A stretch of 64,000 nucleotides of DNA from Rebecca billardiae RCC1528 (GCA_965240325.2 OZ251230.1:2418001-2482000); one strand, 5' to 3'; shown: positions 52,493 through 63,500, counted from the first letter of the stretch. Numbers and translations are program-made. Notes: generated by a model not told the origin, from the letters alone.

Positions 52493-54133
52493 ATGCTCGC
52501 GCGCATCAGGCGCGGCCCGCGGCGGGCCCCCGTGCCCGGCGCGCCGCGCGCCATCGATTCGCCCGGCACGCACCTCGCCTTCGTCGTCGCTTTCGCACTC
52601 GCGCTCCCGGCGGTCGGCGTGCTGCTGCAGTGGTTCTACCTGCCAGACTTCTTCACCGCGCTCGAGTACTCGTACGTGATCGGCTCGCACTGCGAGGGCG
52701 TGCTCGGGCGCACGACGACGGTGGGCCTGAGCCCGCAGAGCGCCAAGTGCGTCCAGGTCTTCATCTCCGAGCGCTCGGAGGAGCAGCTGCGGGTGCGCGC
52801 GCGCCTCACGCAGCCACGCGCCTGTGCGCCCGGCGGGCGTGCGCCGCGACACGCGTCGTGACGCGCACGCGCGCTCGTGCGCCCTCCCCGCGCCGCGTCG
52901 CAGGTGTTCGTGGACATCTACGCGGCGACGATGCTCTTCTTCGTGTACACCATCCACGCCGCCATCGGCTACCTCCACCACGGCCTGTTCAAGCTGCTCG
53001 GGCGGCTCGTGTTCTGCGCGGCCGTGCTCACGGAGGCGGTGTTCATCCACGCGATCTGGCACGCGCAGGCGGTGTTCGACGCGGCGTTCGAGCAGGCGAG
53101 CCTCTCGCCCTCGACCAACCTGCTCGACCCCGCGTGGAACGACCCGTTCTTCGCGCTCGTCGAGTCGACCGTGCTCGAGTCGACGGTCGTGCGCGCGCTC
53201 GCCGGCCTCGTGCTCGCCACGCTCGTCGCGCCCGACGCGTTCGCCTCGGAGCAGCGCGTGCGCGGGCTGGCGGAGCGGCTCGGCGCGCAGCGCGACGGGC
53301 TGGCGGACCGGCTGGTCCGCCGGCTGTACGTCCTCTGCTTCACGCTGCTCTGCTGCCTCATCGGCTTCACCGTCCTCCACTTCTACGTGCCGGACGCGAT
53401 TACCGCAGAGGAGGCGGGCTATTTGGTGGGCGGCCATTGCTCGGGCGCGGAGGGGTTCCGCGCGGCGGCGGAGGTGTGCGCGTCGCCCACGGTGTCGAGC
53501 CCGGTGCACGGGCAGATCGCGTGCGCGCACCTGCAGGGGTGCATCGCCACCACGCTCGCCCAGGCCACCGAGGACGAGCTCGAGCAGTTCTACACCGTGT
53601 ATGTCACGGTCGTGATTTTCTACGCGCTCACGCTGGTGGAGGGCCTCGGCTTCTTCCGGCCGGAGGAAGGCGCGCGGCGCGCGGCGTGGCACCGGCGGGC
53701 GCGCGTGCTCGTGGCGTGCGGGATCTTCGCGGAGGTGGTCTTCATGTACACGCTCTACGGCATGACGCACGCCGCGCTGCTGCAGGCCGACATCGACCTC
53801 GACAACAACCGGCCGCTCGCGCCGGCGATGGCGGCGGCGGTGCCGTCCATCACCGCCGTCCGGCTGCTCGTGATCTGCCTGTATGTCCTCGCGTTCGTCA
53901 GCGCCGACTGGGACGCGCAGCCCGCATCGGCGGCGGGAGGCGCGCGCGACGCGCCCGGCGGGGCGCCGGGCGGCGCGTTGCCGGCGCTGGCGGACTCGGC
54001 GAAGCCGCCGGGCGGGTGCAGCAAGGCGGGGCAGAGCAGCGCGGCCGAGCCGCACGCTGGCACCGCGGCCGCGCATCGCGATCGAGGTCGCGGCGGCGCC
54101 ATGCACCCGCCGATGACCGAACATCAGGTGTAG
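52493..54133 (+). CDS. Multi-pass membrane protein made of two homologous halves
   Basis: Exons 52493-52792 and 52904-54133 (111-nt intron, GTGCGC...GCAG) give 509 residues. The two halves align. FVVAFALALPAVGVLLQWFYLPD (about 28-50) matches YVLCFTLLCCLIGFTVLHFYVPD; SYVIGSHCEG matches GYLVGGHCSG; EEQLRVFVDIYAATMLFFVY matches DELEQFYTVYVTVVIFYAL; and VFCAAVLTEAVFIHAIWHA matches VACGIFAEVVFMYTLYGM. Each half has about four hydrophobic segments with a cysteine-containing loop after the first. The last 85 residues are Gly/Ala/Pro-rich. I do not recognise the family; an internal gene duplication is clear. The 3' end overlaps a long hairpin. Confidence 0.72.
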
Positions 54134-54183
54134 CAGGTGTAGCTACCACACCTGATGCTCGGTCATCGGCGGGTGCATGGCGC
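54096..54183. repeat. Near-perfect 36-bp inverted repeat across a stop codon
   Basis: Left arm 54096-54131 and right arm 54148-54183 are reverse complements with one mismatch; the loop is 16 bases. The left arm encodes the last residues of the membrane protein (MHPPMTEHQ) and includes the first base of its TAG stop. It could be a transcript-end hairpin or the footprint of an excised or local inverted duplication. Confidence 0.9.
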
Positions 54184-54463
54184 TGACAGACCGCGCCGCG
54201 CCACCGTGATCAGAACTCGTTAGAGCCAACTGTTGCGCTGAGTCAGCATTGTCAGCCGGTACACTCAGGATCTTGAATCTGAGAGAGTCCGCCAGCTCAA
54301 ATACAATGTCCGGTTGAACTGCTCACGCTCTTCTCCCTCTTCCGGACGGTCGAATCAGGCGAAGGCGCCAAGCTGAAAGCGGCCCCTTCTCCCGCGCGCC
54401 AAAAAGTAGTGGCGCCGCGACCCCGCGAAGCGCGCCGTGCAACGGCGGCTCTGCCCCGAGGCG
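54134..54463. other. Spacer between hairpin gene and ankyrin-MYND copy 1
   Basis: Contains the right arm of the hairpin, then sequence without a gene. From about 54,400 it aligns with sequence upstream of the second ankyrin-MYND copy. Confidence 0.55.
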
Positions 54464-55913
54464 ATGGCTCGCGAGGAGCTGACGCGGGACATGGCAGGCG
54501 CGTGCACGAGTGGCGATGTGCACCAGCTCGAGTCACTCCTGGCACTGGCGGGCGGCGATCTCGACCGCCGCGACGCAGGCGGGTGGACCGCGCTCACGCG
54601 CGCATGCGCCAATGGACAGGCCGAGTGCGCGCAGCTGCTCCTCGAGGCGGGCGCTGACCCGGATGCGACTACCAACACCAGGTCGACAGCCCTCCACTAC
54701 GCGTCCGGTCGGGGCCATGCTGAGTGTGTGCGCGTTCTGCTCGACGCTGGCACGCGCGTCGATCAGCATGACTTCCAAGGGAGTCTGGGGATCCGTGCAC
54801 TTTTTGCTGCCTGCGCAGGCGGCCACGCCGAGTGCGTGCAGCTGCTGATCGCAGGGCGCGCAAACGTCAACCACATCGACGGAGATCGCAACATACCGCC
54901 ACCGATATCTGTGGTGGCGCGTGAGCTGCACGTGCCTTGCTTGCAGCTGCTGCTCAGCGCGCGTGCGAACGTTGATTGCCTCGCGCAGCGTGAGGTGATC
55001 CAAGGCAGGCAGCTACCTCTGCTGACATACGCGCTGGAAATGAAACCCATGGGCCGCACCGACCACACGCCCGCTGAGCGGCTGCAGGTGGTGCAGCTGC
55101 TGTGCAAGGCCCAAGCGCTGCGCGGGATACGTGCGGCCGATCTCAGCGAGCGGCATCTTCTGCGCGATAAACTTACTCGTTCGATTGGTTGGTGGCGAGT
55201 TTGACGAGCTCTCGGCCTGGCTGGAGCGCGCGTGTAACTGGTCTACGACCCTGCACCACATCGAGCTGCTGAGCGAGGCGGAGGCGGTGGCACAGCTCCG
55301 CGCGCTCACCGACGCCGACGCCCTCAGCGCCGATGACGGCCATTCGTCGCCCCTCGCTCTGGCCCACGCCGCGCTCGCCATCGATCCGCACCACGGCGCC
55401 GCGGCGGCAGTGGTCGCGGCGGCCGGCTCGTGGAGCCACAAGACCCACCACCTCTTCCCAGAGCACGCGCGCAAGCGCGCTGTGGAGCTGCTGCCGCTGG
55501 GGTACGCGCTGGCTGCGGACGCGCGGTTCGGCGGCGTGCACTCGGGCGCTATGCAGCATCTGTGGCTGGAGCACGTGCTGCCGCGTGCTATCGAGCGCGG
55601 GCAGCGCGCGTGCGCCGCGTGCGGCAGCTGCGGCGGCCGTCGGTGCGGGCGTTGCAAAGCGGTGGTGTACTGCAGGTGCGGCGCGGCGACGCGATGCGCG
55701 AGTGTCGTGTGCGCGCTGTGCCGGTGCACTGTCTTGGTGCTGACTGACACGTTCTGTCGTGCGTGCCCCGCCCTGTCCGATGTGCGCCTGTTGCGAGCGC
55801 TCCTGCGGATGTTTTGCAGTGAGGAGTGCCAGCGGCGCGACTGGCGTACGCACCGCAAGTGGTGTGGCAGGCTGTTACACAGGGCGCACGCCAAAAGTGA
55901 CGCGAGTGACTAG
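54464..55913 (+). pseudogene. Ankyrin-MYND protein, copy 1, frameshifted in the middle
   Basis: The ATG at 54464 opens a 246-codon ankyrin frame ending at 55204, with repeats such as GGWTALTRACANGQAECAQLLL and STALHYASGRGHAECVRVLL. The downstream part continues in another frame from about 55,160 to 55,913 (FDELSAWLERACNWSTTLHH ...). Compared with copy 2 there are ten extra bases between 55,135 and 55,210, which breaks the frame. The end encodes a MYND zinc finger once a 144-nt intron (55676-55819, GTGCGG...GCAG) is removed: CAACGSC, RRCGRCKAVVYC, then SEECQRRDWRTHRKWC. The intron has a length divisible by three and no in-frame stop. MYND fingers bind proline-rich peptides, and ankyrin repeats bind proteins. 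It may be a pseudogene, or the two halves may be separate genes. Confidence 0.65.
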
Positions 55914-56005
55914 CGATAGCAGTCGATGAGCTCAGGCCTGCTGTCATCATCGACTGTCGTCCGATAACCGATTGGCTGGACCTGGACACGATTAATGGTA
56001 GTTAT
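55914..56005. other. Short spacer
   Basis: Sequence between the MYND stop codon and the left arm of the inverted duplication; nothing recognised. Confidence 0.5.
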
Positions 56006-56298
56006 GCGGCCGTCGAGTTGCTGTGCGAACAGGCGGCGCGTTGATGCTTGCGTGGCATTGGAACGCTGCCATGCTCCGCTCTGCGCCCCGCAAATTGCTC
56101 CTCGTCGACTTTGCCGCGCCTACGATCAGCGCGCATGGGAGCGTCGCCTCCGGGAAGTCGGAATGAGCAGCCCGCGCCGGCATCAGCAGTGAGCGCCCGC
56201 CTGACGCGCGATGCGATCGACTCTGGGCACGAGCTGCGGCCAAACGGGGACGCATGTGCCTGCGCGCAAGCCGTGCTACCATGAGCCACTGATCGTGC
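56006..56298 (+). repeat. Left arm of a large inverted duplication
   Basis: About 293 bases that match the reverse complement of 56613-56899 along their whole length with scattered differences. One frame reads RRLCRAYDQRAWERRLREVG, resembling the second half of a MYND finger in decayed form. Confidence 0.8.
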
Positions 56299-56612
56299 GT
56301 TTTGATGCAGCTTCAGACGGCTGTTGACCAGTGCCGATCAGTCTGTGCACGAGCTATGCATGCAGCATGCAGCGGCACATGAAGAAGCAACCAACTGTGA
56401 GCGCCCCGTGAAGCGATGAATCGGAGTCGACGGGTTGTGCTTGGGCGCGGCAACTTCTACGCGTTTGTGTACACCGCCTGCACACGCGGCTGTCGTCGTG
56501 CCCCGCCTGAGTAGTTGCTCTGACGAGTAGTCCTATCATCAACTATCAAGGGCTCGGGCCATTCGCTGAACAGGGCAAGAAGAAAAGTTGCGTGCGAGGT
56601 GCATGCCATACT
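56299..56612. other. Spacer between the inverted arms
   Basis: About 314 bases without gene or obvious repeat. Confidence 0.6.
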
Positions 56613-56899
56613 CACGGTCGATGGCTCGAGGCGGCACGACTTGCGCGCAGAAACATACTTCCTCGCTCAGCCGCAGCACGTGCCCCGAGTTGGTCGCATT
56701 CCGCGCCAGGCGGGCGCTCACAGCTGAGGCCGGCGCGGACTCGGCTCGGGCATTCTGACGCGACGCTCGCATGCGCGCTGCTCGTAGGCGCGGCAAAGTC
56801 GACGAGGAGCAAGCTGCGGGGCGCAGAGTGGACGAGCACGACAGCGCTCCAATGCCACGCAAGCCACGCGCCGCCTTCGCACGGCAACTCGACGGCCGC
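56613..56899 (-). repeat. Right arm of a large inverted duplication
   Basis: Reverse-complement partner of 56006-56298. Shared words in this orientation include GCGGCCGTCGAGTTGC, CTTGCGTGGCATTGGA and CTCGTCGACTTTGCCGCG. In minus frame it reads RRLCRAYEQRACERRVR, parallel to the left arm. Confidence 0.8.
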
Positions 56900-57211
56900 A
56901 GCGCCTCGCGCCGCGCGCGCGGCCGAGAGGTGGTGCGCGCCGTCCGCCAGTCCGGGTTGGCAGTCCTTGCCTCCTTGGGCAGGCGCAGTCCGGAGCAGGG
57001 TGCACCAGCGCCGGCCGGGCCCGGCCTCCCTCTCCCTGGCCCGGCGGGGCTAAACCCCTTCGGAGCACTCGTGTGCGCACACGCGGCCGGGAAAGCACTC
57101 ACGCCCGCGGACTCGCGCCAAACAAAAGCGTGGCGACGCGACCCCACAACGTGCGCCGTGCAGCGGCGGCTGTGCCCCGAGGCGACGACTCGCGAGGAGC
57201 TGACGCGGGAC

Positions 57212-59802
57212 ATGGCAAACGCGCCTACGAGCGGCGATTTGATGCACCAGTTCGGGTCGCTCCTGGCACAGGGCGTCGATCTCGACCGCCACGACGCAGG
57301 CGGACGGACCGCCCTCATGCACTTATGCTTCCATGGACAGGCCGAATGCGTGCGGCTGCTCCTCGAGGCGGGCGCTGACGTTCACATCAAGGATGAGACG
57401 ACGGGTCAAGCCAACGCGTTGCATCATGCATGTAAATCCGGCCACGCTGTATGTGCGCAGCTGCTCCTCGAGGCGAACGCCGACCCGGATGCCTTCACCG
57501 CGAGCCCCAGGGCGACAGCCCTCCAAATGGCGTCCCATGGTGGCCATGCGGAATGCGTGCGCGTCCTGCTCAACGCAGGCGCGAGTGTAGATCCACATGT
57601 TGCCACGGCGGCCGGTGCGATCGATGTCGCCTGCCTCGAAGGCCACGCCGAGTGCGTGCAGCTGCTGATCGCGGCGCGCGCAAACGTCAACCGCATCGAC
57701 CACAATACAGGGATGCCGCAGCCAATCTCATCTGCGGTGCAGGAGCTGCGCGCGCCTTGCGTGCGGCTGCTGCTCGATGCGCATGCGGACGTTGCCACCT
57801 ATGAGATGTCGGTTGGCAGCATGTCTGATGACACGCTGCTGGCACACGCCGTTTGCGATCAGCCACAACTGCGCACCGACCACACGCCCGCTGAGCGGCT
57901 GCAGGTGGTGCAGCTGCTGTGCAAGGCCCAGGCGCTGCGCGGGATGCGCATGGGCGATCTCCCTGGGCGTACTATGCTTATTCTGCGGTATGCAGCTGGC
58001 GAGGGTGGAGACGAGCTCTCTGCTTGGCTCGAGCGCGCGTGTCAGTGGCCCACTGCCCTGCACCACGTCGAGCTGCTGAGCGAGGCGGAGGCCGTGGCGC
58101 TGCTGCGCGCGCTCACCAACGCCGACGCCCTCAGCCTCAGCCACCGCGGCGAGCCGTCCTCCCTCGCTCTGGCCCGTGCCATGCTCGCAACCGATCCGCA
58201 CCACGGCGCCGCGGCGGCCGTGGTCGCGGCGGCCGGCCCGTGGAGCCCCAACCAAGACCCACCACCTCTTCCCGCCGCCCGCGCGCGCGCGCGCTGTGGA
58301 GCTGCTGCCGCTGGGGTATGAGCTGGCCGCGGACGCGCGGTTTGGCGGCGTGCACTCGAGCACTATGCAGCAGCTCTGGGTGGAGCACGTGCTGCCGCGC
58401 GCTGTCGAGCGCGGGCAGCGCGCGTGCGCCGCGTGCGGCAGCTGCGGCGGCCGGCGTCGGTGCGGGCGTTGCAAGGCGGTGGTGTACTGCAGGTGCGGCG
58501 CGACGGTGTGCGAGCGCCGTACGCGCGCTGTGCCGGTGTACGGCCTCGGTGCTGACACGTCCCCTGCGCGCCCCTGCCTGTCCGATGTGCGCGCGTCGCG
58601 TGCGCTCCTACGGCGGATTCATCGCAGTGAGCGGATATCCCACTGCAACAGATAGGATCTGATCCTATGGCATAGGATGAGTTCACCAGAGCGCCAGCGG
58701 CTCAGTTCTACGCATACGATCATCGGTGTTGCTATATCGTACACACAACTCCACCGGCTGTCGACACACACCATCTCCGCCTGCCGCCACTGCCACGGCG
58801 GTCGCGCGCGCGCGCGCGCGACCGCGCGCGCGCGCGCGATCCTATGCCATAGGATCCGCGCCAGGGACGGCTACATAGGATCGGCATGACAGCGTCAGTT
58901 GCTCGCCCCTGGCAGCCGAGCGGCGACCCTGGGCACGGACGGCGCAGGCGAGTGCTCGCACCGGATGCCCGCGCTGCCGCCCGCACCGCCGCCCACGCCG
59001 CCAGGCGCGTTGCTGCCCGTGGCACACCGATTCTGGGGCGGGGCGAAGAGAGGGCAACCGCCATCGTGCGTGCGGCCACGGACCTCCCACGATGGTGGCG
59101 GCCGTCCTTGTGGACCACTAGCCCACGAATCCAAGAGCGTGCGGGTCGAGCGTCGCGTAAATCGACTGCGGCACACGCATGGCGTGTCTACAGGTGCGAT
59201 ACCATCCACGCACGCGACATGGCAAGATGTTCCGGCTACCTCCGAGGCTTGCTCTACATGCGTGCCGATGCTCGATCGCAACCACCTGACGACGCGAGCG
59301 ACCCGCAGCGGCTTGTGCGCGCAGCCCCGGCGTGACGTACAATGCCATGCTTGGCGAGGACCAAAACGCATTGTGATTGAACCTCGTACGGCTCCGGTCG
59401 AACACAGTGAACCACGATGTGTGAGCATCAAGCTGGGTGTCATCACAAGTGCCACATGTTGGTCGGCGTTGCCACCGTGGAGTCGCAAGGCGGCAACGAC
59501 CGCGACGGCTTCACGCGCTCCATCCGTGGAGCCCAAAACATGCGGTGGTGGTCGAAAATCACAACAAGCTCGCTCTGGCGGATGGTGGCGACACTGCTAC
59601 CGACCACTAGGTGCAGTCGTACCATTCGGCAACATGAGAAAATGTCGTCTGCTGAGTCGTCCCTGGGGCCATCCTATGCCATAGGATTGAATCCTATGGG
59701 ATAGGATCGCAGTGGGATATCCGTGAGGAATGCCAGCGGCGCGACTGGCGTTCACACCGCAAGCAGTGTGGGAAGCCAATGATCTGGAATGTGTTTCTGT
59801 GA
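57212..59802 (+). pseudogene. Ankyrin-MYND protein, copy 2, frameshifted and split by a transposon
   Basis: The frame is open from an ATG at 56771, but homology to copy 1 begins near 57,100. The equivalent of copy 1's ATG is ACG here, and the next ATG is at 57212. Ankyrin repeats are clear (NALHHACKSGHAVCAQLLL, HGGHAECVRVLL, EGHAECVQLLI). At about 58,245-58,260 four extra bases relative to copy 1 shift the frame, and the old frame stops at 58321. The MYND part continues in the other frame (GQRACAACGSC, RRRCGRCKAVVYC). An intron equivalent to copy 1's begins GTGCGG and ends GCAG at 58627. Four bases after that splice site the element 58632-59723 is inserted. The finger resumes after it with EECQRRDWRSHRKQC, stop at 59802. 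Not functional as a single protein. Confidence 0.75.
58632..59723. mobile_element. Inverted-repeat transposon inserted in ankyrin-MYND copy 2, 1,092 bp
   Basis: The 15-bp ends CGGATATCCCACTGC and, at the right, its exact reverse complement bound the element. The 4-bp sequence TGAG is present on both sides (58628-58631 and 59724-59727), and copy 1 provides the uninterrupted version of the site. Four copies of a 17-bp palindrome built on ATCCTAT/ATAGGAT lie inside, and a long alternating GC tract occupies 58803-58838. The longest internal frames show no transposase motif I recognise, so it is probably non-autonomous. Confidence 0.88.
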
Positions 59803-60534
59803 CGACGATAGTGATACTGTAGGGGCCTGTTGGAGCAGCTTATACTCGGTACGCATACGTAAAGCGCGCGGTAGCGCAGACTACGACTATGTTGTGTCGG
59901 CCAGTTGCGGCATGGAGACCGCGGCTGCTCGGAATGTTGATGCCTGTAATGCGCGGCCAGTACCGTTTCACTTATTCAGTATTATATTATTCTCATCAGC
60001 ATCCGACGCAATAATTAAATCGGAAGACTCGTTATTACCGCCGCGGCCGGGCGGTCAATCTACTACGTACTACTAGAGTACCATTCAGACACGGGCTGAT
60101 TGCCGGGTTGCACCCGGCATCTATCAATAATGCTACTAGCTGCATTCACCCCGGTCCTACCGGAAGGTGTGATGGAGGGTAGCTGGGTAAGCTCACGGAT
60201 CAGATCAGCTGCGTCAGAGCGCAGCGAGCAGCATCAGTAAGGTGGTTGGCGACGAATGACGATGACGATTGATGAAATGTTTCGCGCGCGCTGATGTGGC
60301 GAGCGACGCTCAGGCCATCACGGTCGCCCACTCACCGGGCACACGCCAGTTATTAATTATATATATATATTAATAATCGTAGTATAAGTACGTGCGCGTA
60401 CGTATTTACGCCAGCAATGCGCAGGGCTCGCCGCCCGCCGCTGGCCGCTCCACTTACTACTTAGTGCCGCGCCCACTGGCCACTTCATCGACACATCGTC
60501 AGCATCAATAATCCGTCCGTTCACCCGACCGGTA
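59803..60534. other. Intergenic spacer
   Basis: No gene seen. A TA run lies near 60,355-60,372. Otherwise unremarkable. Confidence 0.6.
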
Positions 60535-63500
60535 TCATGAATCATCAGCATTGATGATCGTCACGAGCGTGTCGTCCGTCATCGTGCCGCCGCGAGACAG
60601 GCGGGACAGGCGGGCCGAGCTGGCCTCCGCCTCGAGCTGCTCCAGGCCCTGGGCCCACACGCGCCTCTGGTGCGCGCGCACGCTTGGCAGCGCCCACCAC
60701 GCGAGCGCGAGGCCAGCCGGCTCGAGCGCGCACAGCGCGAGCACGATCGCAGCGGCCCACGCCCTGAGCATGGGTACCAGCGCCTCGCCGGGGACTCGGT
60801 CGCCGCTCGCGGCGACGACTGCAGCCAGCCCAGCGGTGCCGCCGATGAGCACGGCCATGGCGATCGGCGCGCGCGATCGGCGCGCCGGCACGCACGTCTC
60901 CGCCACGCGCGCGCGGCCGCGCTTGTGCCGGCGCCCTCGCATCTCGAGCGCGTGCTGCCGCGCGTACCACGCCGTGGGCTCGTGCTCGCTCACGCGCTGC
61001 CGGCGGCTCGTGTCGAGCACGCGCAGCAGCGCGCGCGCCTCGAGACTGGTGAGGGGGTCGCCCAGCTCGGTCATGAGCGTGGACAGCGCGCGCGCGTCGC
61101 ACTGCCCGTCCTCGGCCGAGCCGAACGAGCTGTAGATGAGCTGCAGCGCTTCGAGCTCGCGCGCGTCCAGGGCGCTGTGCGAGGGCCGGCGGACAGCGGC
61201 GAGGCCGGCCAGGCTGGCGCGGCGCGCGCGCGAGGCCGCCGCGCCGAGCGCGCCGCGCACGCACGAGGCACGTGCGGCCGGCGCGGGGCGCGGCGGCGGC
61301 GACGGCGGAAGGGCGCGCGGCGGCGACGGCGGCGGCGAGGCGCGCGGTGGCGCGCTCGGCCTGTGCGCGCTGTCCCTCCGCTCGTCCGCCGTGTCGCCGT
61401 TGGGTGCGGCCGCGGCCGCGGGCGCCGTCGCCGCGCGGCGCGCTGCGGGCTCGACCGAGCCGCGCGCCCGGCCGCTAGCAGCGGGCGTGTGTGCTAGCAC
61501 CAGCGGTGCGTTGAGTGACGGCGCGGCTGGCGCGTTGGCGGTGCACGGCGCTTGCCGCCGATCGTCGCGCTGCGCGGCGGCGCGGCGGCCCACGACTTCG
61601 GAGGCGGCACCGGCTTGTTGTGCGGCGCGTGCGCGCACAGGCCTCACCTGGCCACACGCGCTCGGCGGGCCCGACCGCGACGACGGCGGCTGCGCCTCGC
61701 GGGCGGCGCCGACCGGCACGCACGTCGGCTGGAGCGTCTCTCGCGCCAAGCGGCTGGTGAGGCGAGCGGCGGGTGTGCGGGCGGCGGGTGACAGCGTCGG
61801 CGGTGGGCGCACGCCGCGCTCCGCGCCGGCCAGCACGCCGGTCGCGGCGGCAGCGGGGCCGCGCGGAGCCGGGGCGATCGGACGGGTGGGCGGGATTAGC
61901 GCCGGCTGCTCTGAATTCCTCGGCGCGCGCAGCTCGGCCGCGTCCGCGCGTGACGCCCGCGCCGTCGGCCGCCACCCGCGCGGCGGCTGGGCGGCGTGCT
62001 GGCGCAGTGTCGGAGCCACCCGGCCGCGCCCGGCAGCCGGCGCAGCTGCGGCCGTGGCGGGCACGCTGTGGCCGGAGCGCTCGGCGGCGAGCTCTGCAGT
62101 TGAGCGCAGCGCGGCGCCGCTCGGCTGGTGTGGGCGCGAGCGCTCGGGGCGGGGCGCGCCGGCGGCGGCGAGGGCGGCGAGGGTGCTGCACGCTGGGGCG
62201 GCGGCGCCGCCCGCGCCGCCGCCCTGCGCGCGCGGGCTCGGAGGCGCGGCGATGCGCGCGCGGCAGCCCTCGCCCTGCGCGCAGCTGCCGTGGCCGTCGC
62301 CGCCCGGTGCCGATGTGGCGGCGGCGTCGGCGCGATCAGCCTTTGGAGCTCCGCCGGGTGCACGCCGCGGTTGCCCCCGCCGCGGCCTCGCGCGCCCGAC
62401 CGAGCTCTCCAGCCGCAGCGCGAAGCTGTTGGTGGGCGCGATGGCGCGCGCCGCGCCGCGCGCCGCGGCGGCCGACTCGCGCCGGAGCGACTTCAGGTCC
62501 GCTTCGAGCAGCTTGACGACCATGTCTCTTAACGCGTGGTACAGCCGCACGGTGGGCGGCGGCGGCTGCTGCGCGCGCGAGAGCGCCTCGCGCAGCAGCC
62601 GCGCGCCCAGGAGCACCAGCGCGCCCGCCAGCGCGATCACGCCCACCGCCGCCGGGAGCGGAAGGCCAGTCGGCGTGTGAGCTCCGTCGGCGCGCGCCGC
62701 GGCGCCGTGCCCGGCCTCTCCGCCCGACGGCGCCGCGCTGAAGAGTCCGACGGCGACGGCGAGCTGAACGAAGAGCGTCGAGCACAAGCTCTGCGCCAGC
62801 AGCGCGCGCTGCCCCGCCTGCTCCGCCGCCATCAGCACCGCCGCCAGCACCGAGTGCTCGTCGGCCAGCAGCCACAGCAGGCTGGCGCACACTTCCGCAG
62901 CACTGCTCCGCGGCGGCCGGCGCGGCACCTCGAAGGCGGCGCGCTCGGGCAAGCGCGGGCGCTCGTTCGGGGCGGCGAAGCGCACCACGCCGCTTGTTGC
63001 GAGGGCCCCGCTGTCGCCCGGTGTCGACGGCGGTCGCCGCACCTTGGCCGTGGGCTCGACGCGCAGCGCGGGCCCAGGGGCCGCGAAGCCGGCGCGGCGC
63101 GCGTCCGCCCCCGCCACCTCCGCCTCCGCCTCCGCCGCCGCCGCCGCCGCCGCCGCCGTCGCCGGTTCAATCCTCGGCTGCACCTCCGTGCCCTCCTCCT
63201 CCTCCTCCTCCTCCTCGCTCGTGTCTCCGCACTCGTCGTCCAGGCTCGGGCTTGCGCGGGGCGAGAGCGGCCCACCGACCCTCCGCTCGCGCACGGGCGT
63301 GCCAACGGCCGTCAAGTCGTCGTCGTCACACCTGCCGCCGTCCGGAGCGGTCAGGCTTGGGCACCCGCGGGGAGAGTAGAGAGAGGCGGTGGCATCGGCG
63401 CGGGCGCGCGCCTGCGTGCTGACGGTGAGCGCGCACTCGGGCGAGGGGGCAGCGGCGGGCGTGTCGCGCGAGGGCTCGATCCGCGCCGCCATCTCGTCCG

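Noticed and set aside
55131-55200. A GTGCGG donor in ankyrin-MYND copy 1 that might hide an intron restoring the frame
   Set aside because: The only nearby AG acceptors leave a stop (TGA) in frame, and copy 2 has no corresponding donor.
58899-59684. A 261-codon frame inside the 58.6-kb transposon as a possible transposase
   Set aside because: No DDE/D-type motif or DNA-binding domain is visible, and the frame is Pro/Ser/Arg-rich with an equally long antisense frame.
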